A stretch of DNA of 64,000 bases from Actinomycetales bacterium Actino_02 (lineage in GTDB: Bacteria > Actinomycetota > Actinomycetes > Propionibacteriales > Propionibacteriaceae), in contig LUYM01000014.1 of assembly GCA_001603275.1 (NCBI GenBank), positions 62,001 to 126,000 of the forward strand, in the 5' to 3' direction. The notes under the pieces are model-generated. The model was not told the DNA's origin. It made no database searches and saw only the letters and a program-made list of their open reading frames with translations. The translations under genes and the position numbers were made by a program. Shown here one piece after another: positions 55,763 to 64,000 of this stretch (positions within the stretch are counted from its first letter, which is position 1; every line of letters starts with the position of its first letter).

Positions 55763-56056
55763 TCAGATTCTGAGCGTGGTCTTGCCGACTCGCGGCGCAG
55801 GCTTACCGGTGGCTGCCGCCCATCGCGACGCAGCGAAACGGTTCGCCATCAGCTGAGTGAGCCCGATGCCCACCCCGCTGGCCAGCGCCCAGGTGAGGGC
55901 GCGACGCAGGGGTACCTGCGGGTCGTTCGGCTCCGGCGGCTCGTCGCCGGTGGCCAGTTCCCAGGCAGCAGTGACCACCTTGACCGCCACGGCAGTGGCG
56001 ATGGTGGACGTGGCTGCCGTGACCAGGCTCCAGACCAACTTCTCCGAGATTTCCAC
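55763..56056 (-). CDS. DUF4235 membrane protein
   Basis: A 97-residue protein with two hydrophobic helices (about 8-30 and 52-72) and the family marks KLVWSLVTAATS, the linker TGDEPPEPNDPQVPLRRALTW and LMANRFAASRW with GKPAP at the end. Conserved in actinobacteria, no function assigned. Start GTG 56056 has GGGAGG upstream. It sits divergent from dut, where other actinobacteria often carry DUF3093. Confidence 0.85.
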   Translation of the reverse strand: MEISEKLVWSLVTAATSTIATAVAVKVVTAAWELATGDEPPEPNDPQVPLRRALTWALASGVGIGLTQLMANRFAASRWAAATGKPAPRVGKTTLRI

Positions 56057-56117
56057 AACTACCTCCCACTTGGCATCATGCCGTGCCCTTCGGCGCCGGG
56101 CAATGGTCGGACGCGGC

Positions 56118-56123
56118 TAGACT
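56118..56123 (+). promoter_or_regulatory. -10 element of dut (leaderless type)
   Basis: TAGACT ends six bases before the GTG at 56130. Confidence 0.55.
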
Positions 56124-56129
56124 GCGCGC

Positions 56130-56630
56130 GTGACCAGCCAGAGCACCCCGGTCGGCTTCGTCCGGCTCGATCCCGGAATGCCCGTGCCGCGCTACGCCCA
56201 TCGCGGCGATGCCGGCGCTGATCTGGCCATTTCCGAGGACTGCGAACTGGCTCCCGGCGAGCGCAAGGTGGTCGGCACCGGCCTTGCTCTGGTGCTTCCG
56301 GAGGGCTGGGCCGGCTTCGTCCATCCGCGCTCGGGGCTAGCCGCACGCAGCGGGCTCACCATCGTGAATGCCCCCGGCACCATCGATGCCGGATACCGCG
56401 GTGAAGTGCGGATCTGCCTGCTCAACACCGATCAGCACACCCCGATCACGCTGGCCAGGGGCGACTTGGTAGCGCAACTGGTGGTGCAGCGGGTCGAGGT
56501 CGTCGATTTCATCGAGTTGGACGATTTGCCCGACAGCGATCGGGGTTCGGGCGGCTACGGTTCTACCGGAGGAGTGGCCCAGTGGCGTGGCCCTTCGCTG
56601 CAGCACACGGAAACTGAGGTGGGTAAGTGA
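56130..56630 (+). CDS. dut: dUTP diphosphatase
   Basis: Trimeric dUTPase converting dUTP to dUMP and pyrophosphate, preventing uracil in DNA and feeding dTMP synthesis. All five motifs are visible: [44 protein letters not shown] and [10 protein letters not shown]. Length 166 is normal. Start GTG 56130 is leaderless-type. It overlaps the DUF3710 gene, starting a dut-DUF3710-OB fold operon identical to that of M. tuberculosis. Confidence 0.97.
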   Translation: MTSQSTPVGFVRLDPGMPVPRYAHRGDAGADLAISEDCELAPGERKVVGTGLALVLPEGWAGFVHPRSGLAARSGLTIVNAPGTIDAGYRGEVRICLLNTDQHTPITLARGDLVAQLVVQRVEVVDFIELDDLPDSDRGSGGYGSTGGVAQWRGPSLQHTETEVGK

Positions 56631-57352
56631 TGTTCGGTCGCAAACGCAAGGTCGAGGACGTCCAGACCGAGGCGACGGTCGTTGACGAGTCGGTCACCGA
56701 ACTGGATGAGGTGGACGCGACCGACGCCGATGAGCTCGACTCTGATCTGGATGCGGTCGAGCCTCCCGAAGCGCCGGAGTTGGCAGAGGTCGACTGGCGG
56801 GCCGAGGGTCCGTTCGACTATGACGAGGTTGAGCTCGGCCACGATGCGGTCAACCGGATCGATCTGGGCTCGCTGATCGTCACCCCCTGGGAGGGGCTGG
56901 GGGTCCAGCTGCAGGTCGACGAGGCGACACGGGTGGTCCAGGCCATCACCTGTGTGTGGGAGGAGTCCGGGCTGGAGGTCGTGCTGTTCGCGGCGCCGGT
57001 GAGCGGCGGCCTGGCCCACGATCTGCGCGAGGAACTGGTCGAAGAGACCGAGACCGCCGGCGGCAAGGCGACCTTCGAGGACGGCCCGTTCGGCCCGCAG
57101 CTGAAGCGAGTGATCCCGCAGCCGGGTCCCAAGGGCGAGCAACTGTTCCACGTCTCTCAGGTGTGGTTCGCGGAGGGTCCGCGCTGGCTTCTGCGCGGCA
57201 CTCTGCTGGGCGAGGCCGCTCTGGCTGATCCGGCCGATCCGAAGGCGCTGCCCTTCGTCGAGTTCTTCCGCAACCTGGTGGTACGACGTGGCGGCAAGCC
57301 GATGGTGCCGGGCGAGGTGATCGGGCTCAAGCTGCCGGAAGGGGTGCAGTGA
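56627..57352 (+). CDS. DUF3710 protein
   Basis: A 241-residue conserved actinobacterial protein of unknown function. A basic start (FGRKRKVED) and an acidic linker (20-60) precede the domain with [25 protein letters not shown] and [19 protein letters not shown] 56627 and ATG 56630 are adjacent starts, both overlapping the dut stop, with GGTAAG upstream; its own stop overlaps the next gene. The tight operon with dut suggests a role in nucleotide or DNA metabolism, by context only. Confidence 0.9.
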   Translation: MMFGRKRKVEDVQTEATVVDESVTELDEVDATDADELDSDLDAVEPPEAPELAEVDWRAEGPFDYDEVELGHDAVNRIDLGSLIVTPWEGLGVQLQVDEATRVVQAITCVWEESGLEVVLFAAPVSGGLAHDLREELVEETETAGGKATFEDGPFGPQLKRVIPQPGPKGEQLFHVSQVWFAEGPRWLLRGTLLGEAALADPADPKALPFVEFFRNLVVRRGGKPMVPGEVIGLKLPEGVQ

Positions 57353-57720
57353 TGGCTGCTGAGAATCGCCTGGTCCGGGCGTTGCGCCGACTCGGTGCGT
57401 CCAATGCCGAGCTTGAGTCCGAGGCTCGTCAGAAGGTGGTCGAAGAGGTCGGAGCCAACCCGATCAGCGCGGTGAAGGACCGAGAGTTCGCCCGGATGCG
57501 CGGCACGATCGCCATCTTGAGCATGAAGCCGCGCGGCGGCACGCCGTGGTTGGAGGCGGAGTTCACCGACGGGTCGGGAACGGTCACCCTGATCTGGATG
57601 GGGCGTCGGGCGATTCCGGGGATCACGGCCGGCCGGGAACTCATCGTCTCCGGCCGGGTGTCCTTCGTGGACGGCGAGCGCCGCCTATACAACCCGTTCT
57701 ACGAACTGGTGCCGGTCTGA
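57349..57720 (+). CDS. OB-fold nucleic-acid-binding protein
   Basis: A 123-residue single-domain protein. The beta-barrel strands RGTIAILSMKPRG, WLEAEFTDGSGTVTLIWMG and GRELIVSGRVSFVDGERRLYN match the RecG/RecJ-type OB fold (Rv2694c in M. tuberculosis). It probably binds single-stranded nucleic acid; no enzyme motif is present. Start overlaps the DUF3710 stop (GTGATG). The DUF3159 gene that follows in M. tuberculosis is missing; the next gene is the convergent TrkA. Confidence 0.88.
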   Translation: MMAAENRLVRALRRLGASNAELESEARQKVVEEVGANPISAVKDREFARMRGTIAILSMKPRGGTPWLEAEFTDGSGTVTLIWMGRRAIPGITAGRELIVSGRVSFVDGERRLYNPFYELVPV

Positions 57721-57721
57721 T

Positions 57722-58393
57722 CTACTCGGCCACGGCGCGCGGGACCAGGTACTGGGCCAACGCCGCCTCATAGCTGGGGTTGGCCACAAACAGCAGTTCG
57801 TCCTCGGCCTCGAGAGCGGAATCACGCTCCGGTGCGCGAGCGGCACCGTCGCGGATGATGGTGACCAGCACCGCATCCCCGGGCAGATCCAGATCCGCCA
57901 CCCGGGTGCCGACCCGGGGCGAGCCCTCCGGCAGGGTCATCTCGACCAGGTTGGTGTGACCGCCGCGGAAGCTGAACAACCGGACCAGATCGCCGACGGT
58001 GACGGCCTCCTCGACCAGCGCGCACATCAGGCGCGGCGTCGACACGGCCACATCGACACCCCACAGCTCGTCGAACATCCACTCATTGCTCGGGTGGTTC
58101 ACCCGGCCGACGGTGCGGGGCACTCCGAACTCGGTCCGGGCCAGCAGCGAGTGGACGAGATTGGCCTTGTCGTCACCGGTGGCCGCGATGGCGACGTCAC
58201 AGGAGTCGAGGTTGGCCTCTTCGAGGCTGGCCAGCTCGCACGCGTCGGCCAGCAACCACTCGGCCTCGGGGACGCTGTCGGGCTTGATGGCGTTCGGGTC
58301 GCGATCAATCAACAGCACCTTGTGGCCGTTGGCAATCAACTCACGAGCGATGGACCGGCCGACGTTCCCGGCCCCGGCAATGGCTACCCGCAT
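57722..58393 (-). CDS. TrkA-family potassium uptake regulator (CeoC-type)
   Basis: Cytosolic RCK regulator, 223 residues. The Rossmann NAD-binding motif is VAIAGAGNVGRSIARELI with acidic IDRD at the end of strand 2; the RCK_C domain (about 140-215) carries LPEGSPRVGTRVADLDLP. It pairs with the TrkA protein encoded 11 bases upstream, like CeoB/CeoC of mycobacteria, and probably gates a K+ transporter, perhaps the adjacent APC permease. Stop is one base from the convergent OB-fold gene. Confidence 0.92.
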   Translation of the reverse strand: MRVAIAGAGNVGRSIARELIANGHKVLLIDRDPNAIKPDSVPEAEWLLADACELASLEEANLDSCDVAIAATGDDKANLVHSLLARTEFGVPRTVGRVNHPSNEWMFDELWGVDVAVSTPRLMCALVEEAVTVGDLVRLFSFRGGHTNLVEMTLPEGSPRVGTRVADLDLPGDAVLVTIIRDGAARAPERDSALEAEDELLFVANPSYEAALAQYLVPRAVAE

Positions 58394-58404
58394 TCCTGTG
58401 CCTT

Positions 58405-59067
58405 TCAGTGCTCGGCCGGGGCCTGGCCGAGGGTGTCTTCGACATCGGTGACCAGTTCGTTGCTCACGGCGGCATAGATCAGGTCGCCGTCCTGGAACAC
58501 CGTCTGGTCGTTGGGGACGATTCCGGAGCCGAACCGCATCAGGAACGGAATCTTGCAGGAGGACGCCTTCTCCATGGCGGCCACCTTGGTGCCGACCCAG
58601 GCAGGGTCAACGTGCACTTCCACCAGTCGGACCGAACCGGACGGGTCGCGCCACTGCGGCTCTGAACCCGAGGGCAACAGTCGGCGCAGCACCATGTCGG
58701 CGGCCCAGCGCACGGTGGCGACTGAGGGAATGCCCAGCCGCTCGTACACCTCTGCGCGGCCCTGGTCGTAGATCCGGGCCACCACATTGGTGACTTCGAA
58801 CGTCTCCCGCACGACTCGGGCGGCCAAGATGTTGGAGTTGTCGCCGCTGGAGACCGCTGCGAAGCCGTCCGCCTTCTCGATCCCTGCGCGGATCAGCACC
58901 TGGCGATCAAAACCGACTCCCTTGACGGTCTTGCCCTGGAAGTCCGGGCCGAGCCGACGAAAGGCGTCTTGGACGATGTCGATCACTGCGACCGAGTGCC
59001 CGCGGCGTTCCAGGGCCCGAGCCAGGGACGACCCCACGCGTCCGCAACCCATGATGACGATGTGCAT
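58405..59067 (-). CDS. TrkA-family potassium uptake regulator (CeoB-type)
   Basis: A 220-residue RCK protein with Rossmann motif IVIMGCGRVGSSLARALE, the RRLGPDFQGKTVKGVGFD segment and a C-terminal RCK_C domain (VGTKVAAMEKASSC). ATG 59067 has GGAGGCG upstream. First gene of a two-gene operon with the CeoC-type protein; divergent from the APC permease across 188 bases, an arrangement conserved in mycobacteria. Confidence 0.92.
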   Translation of the reverse strand: MHIVIMGCGRVGSSLARALERRGHSVAVIDIVQDAFRRLGPDFQGKTVKGVGFDRQVLIRAGIEKADGFAAVSSGDNSNILAARVVRETFEVTNVVARIYDQGRAEVYERLGIPSVATVRWAADMVLRRLLPSGSEPQWRDPSGSVRLVEVHVDPAWVGTKVAAMEKASSCKIPFLMRFGSGIVPNDQTVFQDGDLIYAAVSNELVTDVEDTLGQAPAEH

Positions 59068-59241
59068 CGCCGACGCCTCCGCTCGTAATGGCTGTTGCTG
59101 CGTGGATGACCTTACCGGCACTGGCGCTCGGCGCTGAATCACCGCGACCTGAGCTGACGCTACACCGCCCAACCGGGGCTGGCAGGGTCGGCACGGCGGG
59201 GCAGATCGGCGACACAGGTGGGTTTCGACGCCGAGGTGGCA

Positions 59242-59247
59242 TAGGGT
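59242..59247 (+). promoter_or_regulatory. -10 element of the APC permease gene (leaderless type)
   Basis: TAGGGT ends eight bases before the GTG at 59256. Confidence 0.4.
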
Positions 59248-59255
59248 GCGTCTAC

Positions 59256-61298
59256 GTGAACGTGCTGGACATGGTGAAGCGGCTCCTGGTGGGCCGAAAG
59301 CTCGCCAACGCCCAACTTGGCGAAACGCTTTTGCCCAAGCGAATTGCCCTTCCGGTGTTCGCCTCGGACGCTCTGAGTTCGGTCGCGTACGCCCCGGACG
59401 AGATCCTGCTGACGCTGTCCTTGGCAGGCATGGCCGGCTTCGCCTTTTCCTGGCAGATCGCGCTGGCTGTCGCCGCTGTGATGCTGATCGTCGTCCTCTC
59501 CTACCGCCAGACCGTGCACGCCTACCCGTCCGGCGGTGGCGACTACGAGGTCGCCACGGTGAACCTTGGCCCGAGTGCCGGGCTCGTGGTCGCCTCTGCG
59601 CTGCTGGTCGACTACGTCCTGACCGTGGCCGTGTCCGTGTCCTCCGGCGTGCAGAACGCCAAGGCGATCTTCCCGGCTCTGGAAGGTCACGAAGGGTGGG
59701 TGGCGGCGCTGGGCATCCTGGCGCTGATGGGGATGAACCTGCGCGGGGTGCGGGAGTCGGGCTCCTTCTTTGCGATCCCCACCTACGGCTTCATGATCGG
59801 CGTGCTCGGCATGACCGGCTGGGGGTTGTTCCGGATCTTCGGGCTGGGCGAGCACCTGCAGGCGCCCACCGCCGGCTTGGAGGTGATCGGCTCGCCTGCC
59901 TTCGAGCCGTTGGCCGGAGTGGCCATGCTGGTCTTGATGTCGCGGGCCTTTTCGTCCGGCTGTGCTGCGCTGACCGGTGTGGAGGCCATCTCCAACGGCG
60001 TGCCGGCTTTCCGTGAGCCGAAGAGCCGCAACGCGGCCACCACCCTCGCCCTTCTTGGCGGCATCGCGATCACCATGCTGTCGGGCATCGTCGTGCTGGC
60101 CAATCTGACCGGGTTGAAGCTGGTCGATCCGGAGGGTCACTCACACTTCGCCCGGAACGGCGTTCCGGTAGAGATCGCCCACGAAACGGCGATGGGTCAG
60201 CTGGCCCGGACGATCTTCGACAACTTCACGCCGGGCTTCTACTTCGTGATCGCCATGACCATGATCATCCTGATCCTGGCTGCGAACACCGCCTTCAACG
60301 GTTTCCCGGTGCTCGGCTCGATCCTGGCCAGGGACGGGTTCCTGCCCAAGGCGCTGCACACCCGTGGCGACCGGCTGGCCTTCTCCAACGGCATCATCGC
60401 GCTGGCCGCCGCGGCGGTTGCGCTGGTGCTGATTTACGACGCCTCGGTGACGTCGCTGATCCAGCTCTACGTGGTCGGGGTGTTCGTGTCATTCACGGTG
60501 AGCCAGTTCGGCATGATGCGGCACTGGACCCGGCACCTAGCCACGGAGCGGGATCCGAAAGAGCGCTCGCGGATGCAGCGCTCACGGATCATCAACGCCA
60601 TCGGCCTGACCGGTACCGGTGTGGTGCTGATCATCGTGCTGGCCTCGAAGTTCATCTACGGGGCCTACCTGGCCGTGTTGGCGATGGCCGTGGTCTTCGT
60701 TCTGATGCGCTCGATCCGGCGTCACTACGACAAGGTCCGTCGGGAGACCGCAGTCAGCCCGACCGAGGCACGGCTGCTGCCGAGCCGGGTTCGGGCCGTC
60801 ATCATGGTCCAGGAAGTCAACAAGCCCACGATGCGCGCAGTGAACTTCGCTCGGGCCACCCGGGCGAGTTCGATCGAAGCCGTCACCGTGTCCATCGACG
60901 AGGCCGAGACCAAGTCGATCATCGCTGAATGGGAGGCCCAGGGGCTGGAAGTGCCGCTGCGGGTGATCGCCTCGCCGTACCGGGAGGTGACCGGGCCGTT
61001 CTTGAACTATGTGAAGGGGATCCGCTCCGACAACCCGCGGGACGTTGTCTGCGTGTACATCCCCGAGTACGTGGTCGGTCACTGGTGGGAAAGTGTGCTG
61101 CACAACCAGACGGGCCTGATCCTGAAGGCTCGGCTGAACTTTATGCAGGGGGTGATGGTGACCTCGGTGCCATATCTGCTGGCCTCGTCGCGGTATGCCA
61201 TCGACCGCGCCAAGCGGGACAATGTAGCCGCGTGGCGGCGTCCCGGCAGTGGCCAAGTGCGGATGACCGACACCGACGATCGGCCGGCTCGGCGGTGA
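59256..61298 (+). CDS. APC-family permease
   Basis: A 680-residue protein with about 12 membrane helices followed by a cytosolic C-terminal domain of about 180 residues. The N-terminal KRIALPVFASDALSSVAYAP and YPSGGGDYEVATVNLG are typical of the Rv2690c/KimA-like branch of the APC superfamily. KimA-type proteins import K+, and the divergent pair of TrkA regulators supports ion transport; amino acid transport is the alternative. Start GTG 59256 is chosen from the -10 position; ATG 59271 is also possible. The stop overlaps the methyltransferase start. Confidence 0.9.
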   Translation: MNVLDMVKRLLVGRKLANAQLGETLLPKRIALPVFASDALSSVAYAPDEILLTLSLAGMAGFAFSWQIALAVAAVMLIVVLSYRQTVHAYPSGGGDYEVATVNLGPSAGLVVASALLVDYVLTVAVSVSSGVQNAKAIFPALEGHEGWVAALGILALMGMNLRGVRESGSFFAIPTYGFMIGVLGMTGWGLFRIFGLGEHLQAPTAGLEVIGSPAFEPLAGVAMLVLMSRAFSSGCAALTGVEAISNGVPAFREPKSRNAATTLALLGGIAITMLSGIVVLANLTGLKLVDPEGHSHFARNGVPVEIAHETAMGQLARTIFDNFTPGFYFVIAMTMIILILAANTAFNGFPVLGSILARDGFLPKALHTRGDRLAFSNGIIALAAAAVALVLIYDASVTSLIQLYVVGVFVSFTVSQFGMMRHWTRHLATERDPKERSRMQRSRIINAIGLTGTGVVLIIVLASKFIYGAYLAVLAMAVVFVLMRSIRRHYDKVRRETAVSPTEARLLPSRVRAVIMVQEVNKPTMRAVNFARATRASSIEAVTVSIDEAETKSIIAEWEAQGLEVPLRVIASPYREVTGPFLNYVKGIRSDNPRDVVCVYIPEYVVGHWWESVLHNQTGLILKARLNFMQGVMVTSVPYLLASSRYAIDRAKRDNVAAWRRPGSGQVRMTDTDDRPARR

Positions 61299-62428
61299 GC
61301 CCGCTACAGCCTGGAGACCTCATCACCGGGCTTGAGATCGGTCCGGTGGCGCACGGGGGTCACTTCGTGGCTCGGCATGAGGGCCAGGTGGTCTTCGTCC
61401 GCCATGCGCTAAGCGGTGAGCGAGTCGACGTCAGGATCACCGACGTGAACCGACGCTATGCGCGGGGCGTGGTGGTGGCCGTCCGGCAGGCCAGCGAGCA
61501 TCGAGTCGAGCCGCCGTGCCCGGTCGCCGGGCTGTGCGGCGGCTGCGACTTCCAACATGTCAGTGCTGCCCACAGTCGTGAGCTGAAGCGCCAGGTGGTC
61601 GTCGAGCAGTTGGCTCACCTGGCCGGGTACGAGTTCACCGGGGCCATCGCCGACGTTGCCCCGTCTCCGCTGCACTGGCGTGGCCGGATGCGCTACCGCG
61701 TCGATGATCAGGGTCGCCCCGGACTGCTGGCCCACCGCTCGCGCGAGATCGTCCCGTTGCCCGACGGTGGCTGCCGGATCGCGCTGCCGCAGATCGCGGA
61801 TCCGCCGGTGCAGTCTCGGGCTGGGGGAGAGCTGCGCGCGGTGGCGACGGCCGAGGCTCACTACTTCGGCGCCGACGAGTCTGTCGAGGTAACCGAGTAC
61901 GTCGGGGAGTTGCGGTATCAGGTGGCCGGCGATGGGTTCTGGCAGCCGCATGTCGCTGCCGCGCGGACGCTGAGTGAGGCCGTCCTGGCCGGCCTTGAGC
62001 CGGAGCCGGGCGAGGTTGCCTTCGACCTGTACTGCGGGGTCGGACTGTTCAGCGGAGTGCTGGCCGCGGCCGGTTGCCGCGTGTGGGGCATCGAGGGCGC
62101 GGCAACGGCAGTCGGGCTTGCTCGCCGCAATGTGCCGGGGGGCACCTTCGTGGCGGGCGATGTGGGCCGCAGATTGGCTCGGCTGCCCCGGAGCGCCGAT
62201 CTGGTGGTGCTGGACCCGCCGCGCACCGGCGCGGGCGCCGAGGTTCTGTCCAGGATCGTCACGCGGACGCCACGCCGGATCGCCTACGTCGCCTGCGACC
62301 CGGCCGCCCTAGGGCGGGACCTGCGTACTTTGGCCGAGCTGGGCTACCGAACCACGGCTGTGAGCGCCTACGACTTGTTCCCGCTGACCCACCATGTTGA
62401 ATGCCTTGCCATTCTTGAACCCAGATGA
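61295..62428 (+). CDS. RlmD/TrmA-type 23S rRNA or tRNA uracil-5 methyltransferase
   Basis: A 377-residue SAM-dependent m5U methyltransferase. N-terminal TRAM domain (to about 65); iron-sulfur cysteines Cys75, Cys81, Cys84 (PCPVAGLCGGC) and Cys160 (GGCRIALP), a spacing close to that of E. coli RlmD; SAM motif FDLYCGVGLFSG; VLDPPRTGAG; catalytic Cys in AYVACDPAALG. Which RNA it modifies cannot be told. GTG 61295 overlaps the permease stop and the end overlaps the following small gene, so three genes are coupled. Confidence 0.92.
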   Translation: MSPLQPGDLITGLEIGPVAHGGHFVARHEGQVVFVRHALSGERVDVRITDVNRRYARGVVVAVRQASEHRVEPPCPVAGLCGGCDFQHVSAAHSRELKRQVVVEQLAHLAGYEFTGAIADVAPSPLHWRGRMRYRVDDQGRPGLLAHRSREIVPLPDGGCRIALPQIADPPVQSRAGGELRAVATAEAHYFGADESVEVTEYVGELRYQVAGDGFWQPHVAAARTLSEAVLAGLEPEPGEVAFDLYCGVGLFSGVLAAAGCRVWGIEGAATAVGLARRNVPGGTFVAGDVGRRLARLPRSADLVVLDPPRTGAGAEVLSRIVTRTPRRIAYVACDPAALGRDLRTLAELGYRTTAVSAYDLFPLTHHVECLAILEPR

Positions 62429-62604
62429 ACGAGCAACCGAAGCGCCGGACGGTCGAGGCCAAGTGCCCGATTCGCCCTGGTGACATCTGCAATCTCTGCC
62501 AGCTGGACGTCACAGGTCCGCAGGACTGTCCGCTGGTCTATTTGGTGCGCACCGATCCCGATCTCGAGCAGGAGTGGATCGCGCAGCGCCGCAGGACCAG
62601 ATAG
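62425..62604 (+). CDS. DUF6767-like Cys-rich small protein
   Basis: A 59-residue protein whose ATG overlaps the methyltransferase stop (ATGA). Sequence landmarks are AKCPIRPGDICNLCQLDV and TGPQDCPLVYLVRTDPDL; Cys14, Cys22, Cys25 and Cys35 could bind one metal ion. It resembles small actinobacterial proteins of the DUF6767 type as I recall them. No function is known. Coupling to the rRNA/tRNA methyltransferase may be functional or only operonic. Confidence 0.75.
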   Translation: MNEQPKRRTVEAKCPIRPGDICNLCQLDVTGPQDCPLVYLVRTDPDLEQEWIAQRRRTR

Positions 62605-62654
62605 AAGCGGGTCTCGACGGGGCTGCGCTGCTGGCCGAGCGAGCTAGGCTGAGT

Positions 62655-62660
62655 TAGTAT
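62655..62660 (+). promoter_or_regulatory. -10 element of acnA
   Basis: TAGTAT about 38 bases before the acnA ATG; it overlaps the inverted repeat that follows. No convincing -35 is visible. Confidence 0.45.
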
Positions 62661-62675
62661 CTCGACATCGAGATA
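62658..62675. promoter_or_regulatory. acnA operator-like inverted repeat
   Basis: TATCTCGA-CA-TCGAGATA, a perfect 8-bp inverted repeat overlapping the -10 and likely start of transcription. A half-site-like copy TATCTTGG follows at 62674-62681. Fits a dimeric repressor, for example a TetR-type aconitase regulator. Confidence 0.55.
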
Positions 62676-62697
62676 TCTTGGGGACGATGGAGGTCCA

Positions 62698-64000
62698 ATG
62701 AGCATCGACAGCTTCCGCGCAGCGACCAATCTTGAGGTGGCCGGGAAGACCTTCCAGATCTTCCGGGTGGACGCCGTGGACGGTTCGGCCACGTTGCCAT
62801 TCAGCCTGAAGGTGCTGCTGGAGAACCTGCTGCGGACCGAGGACGGTGCCAACATCACCGCCGAGGACATCGCTGCACTGGGCGCCTGGGATCCGGCAGC
62901 TGAGCCGAACCGGGAGATCCAGTTCACCCCGGCCCGGGTGATCATGCAGGACTTCACCGGCGTTCCCTGTGTGGTCGACCTGGCCACCATGCGTGAAGCC
63001 ATCGCCGAACTCGGCGGCGACCCGGCCAAGGTGAACCCGCTGTCGCCTGCCGAAATGGTGATCGACCATTCGGTGGTGGCCGACCTGTTCGGTACTCCGG
63101 ACGCCTTCACCCGCAATGTCGAGCTGGAGTACCAGCGCAACCGCGAGCGCTATCAGTTCCTCCGCTGGGGCCAGACGGCATTCGACGACTTCGTGGTCGT
63201 CCCGCCGGGCACCGGCATCGTCCATCAGGTCAACATCGAGCACCTGGCCCGCGTCGTGTTCCCGCGCGAGGTCAACGGCGTCCTGCAGGCCTACCCGGAC
63301 ACCTGTGTGGGCACCGACTCGCACACCACCATGGTCAACGGCCTCGGGGTCGTCGGCTGGGGCGTGGGCGGCATCGAGGCTGAGGCCGCCATGCTTGGCC
63401 AGCCGGTGTCCATGCTGATCCCGAGGGTGGTCGGCTTCAAGCTGTCCGGCAAGCTGCCCGAGGGCACCACGGCCACCGACCTGGTGCTCACCATCACCGA
63501 GATGCTGCGCGCCCATAAGGTGGTCGGCAAGTTCGTGGAGTTCTACGGCTCCGGCGTGGCCGAGGTGCCATTGGCCAACCGGGCCACCATCGGCAACATG
63601 AGCCCCGAGTACGGGTCGACGATCGCCATCTTCCCGATCGACGAAAAGACCATTGACTACCTGCGCCTCACTGGACGTCCGGCCGAGCAGCTGGAACTGG
63701 TGGAGGCCTATGCCAAGGCTCAGGGGCTGTGGCATGACCCGAGTCATGAGCCGCGGTACTCCGAGTACCTGGAACTGGATCTCTCCACGGTGGTGCCCAG
63801 CATCGCCGGCCCGAAGCGTCCGCAGGATCGGGTGATCCTGGCCAATGCCAAGCAGGGTTTCGCCGAGGCGCTGCGCGACTACGTGGTGGATGAGAAGCCG
63901 GTCGGCTATGACGAGGCGGTGGCCGAGTCCTTCCCGGCCTCGGACGTCCCGTCCCAGACCGGGACCAACGGCTCCGCGGCCCCGCATACCTACGGCGAGG
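62698..64000 (+). CDS. acnA: aconitate hydratase AcnA (3' end outside window)
   Basis: TCA-cycle enzyme isomerising citrate and isocitrate with a 4Fe-4S cluster. The first 434 residues are present: [71 protein letters not shown] followed by [12 protein letters not shown], all typical of the AcnA/IRP family. The cluster cysteines lie beyond the window. ATG 62698 has a perfect GGAGG site. A long Ser/Thr/Pro-containing insert ([10 protein letters not shown]) near residue 420 is usual in actinobacteria. An inverted repeat covers the promoter. Confidence 0.96.
   Translation, partial: MSIDSFRAATNLEVAGKTFQIFRVDAVDGSATLPFSLKVLLENLLRTEDGANITAEDIAALGAWDPAAEPNREIQFTPARVIMQDFTGVPCVVDLATMREAIAELGGDPAKVNPLSPAEMVIDHSVVADLFGTPDAFTRNVELEYQRNRERYQFLRWGQTAFDDFVVVPPGTGIVHQVNIEHLARVVFPREVNGVLQAYPDTCVGTDSHTTMVNGLGVVGWGVGGIEAEAAMLGQPVSMLIPRVVGFKLSGKLPEGTTATDLVLTITEMLRAHKVVGKFVEFYGSGVAEVPLANRATIGNMSPEYGSTIAIFPIDEKTIDYLRLTGRPAEQLELVEAYAKAQGLWHDPSHEPRYSEYLELDLSTVVPSIAGPKRPQDRVILANAKQGFAEALRDYVVDEKPVGYDEAVAESFPASDVPSQTGTNGSAAPHTYGE

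Overview
The window is 64 kb of high-GC chromosomal DNA from an actinomycete. Core gene order (ftsK-pgsA-cinA-clgR-DUF3046-recA-recX; lexA next to nrdR-nrdJ; sigA/sigB; sepH-DUF4193-dut-DUF3710-OB fold-two TrkA-APC permease) matches the conserved actinobacterial chromosome, including the Mycobacterium tuberculosis Rv2689c-Rv2703 region as I remember it. A class II (B12) ribonucleotide reductase and an RNase Y gene in the recA cluster suggest Propionibacteriales; that placement is inference. No rRNA, tRNA, insertion sequence, prophage or CRISPR array was seen, and no gene-free stretch exceeds about 260 bases.

Layout: 1-8300 holds thiL (5' end cut by the window), ftsK, rimO, pgsA, cinA, a ClgR-type regulator, DUF3046, recA and recX. 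8470-16859 holds rny, miaB, an MT0933 antitoxin-like small gene, miaA, dapF, hflX and a DinG-type helicase. 16876-21688 is the SOS and dNTP region: lexA, a divergent small membrane protein gene under three LexA-type boxes, nrdR and nrdJ. 21692-30680 holds small membrane, flavin-type and stress protein genes, hrpA, a LysR regulator, a PAC2 protein and TesB. 30736-38799 holds sigB, oligopeptidase B, sigA, a HAD phosphatase, a second S9 peptidase coupled to a macrodomain gene, and a DUF7455 zinc protein. 38978-49374 holds parE, pirin, carbonic anhydrase, a ClC transporter, parC, an APP1-type phosphatase, DUF5998 and a PhoA-superfamily enzyme. 49476-52449 is a three-gene accessory island. 52455-64000 returns to core genes and ends inside aconitase.

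The most interesting segment is the accessory island. It encodes (1) a TIR domain with its catalytic-type Glu, joined by one membrane segment carrying an RR motif to a seven-bladed YVTN propeller; (2) a convergently encoded tandem SLATT (DUF4231-like) four-helix membrane protein whose stop codon overlaps that of the TIR gene; and (3) a divergent small protein made of two PGDYG-like repeats. I propose a membrane-sensing TIR/SLATT conflict (anti-phage) module; the function is inference.

Regulatory themes readable in the DNA: at least 16 genes have a TANNNT -10 element ending 6-9 nt before the start codon, the mark of leaderless transcripts; recA carries both a LexA box and a RecA-NDp (PafBC-type) promoter; the divergent lexA region has three LexA-type boxes; nrdR is preceded by two NrdR-box-like sites exactly 32 bp apart; and aconitase has a perfect inverted repeat over its -10 element.
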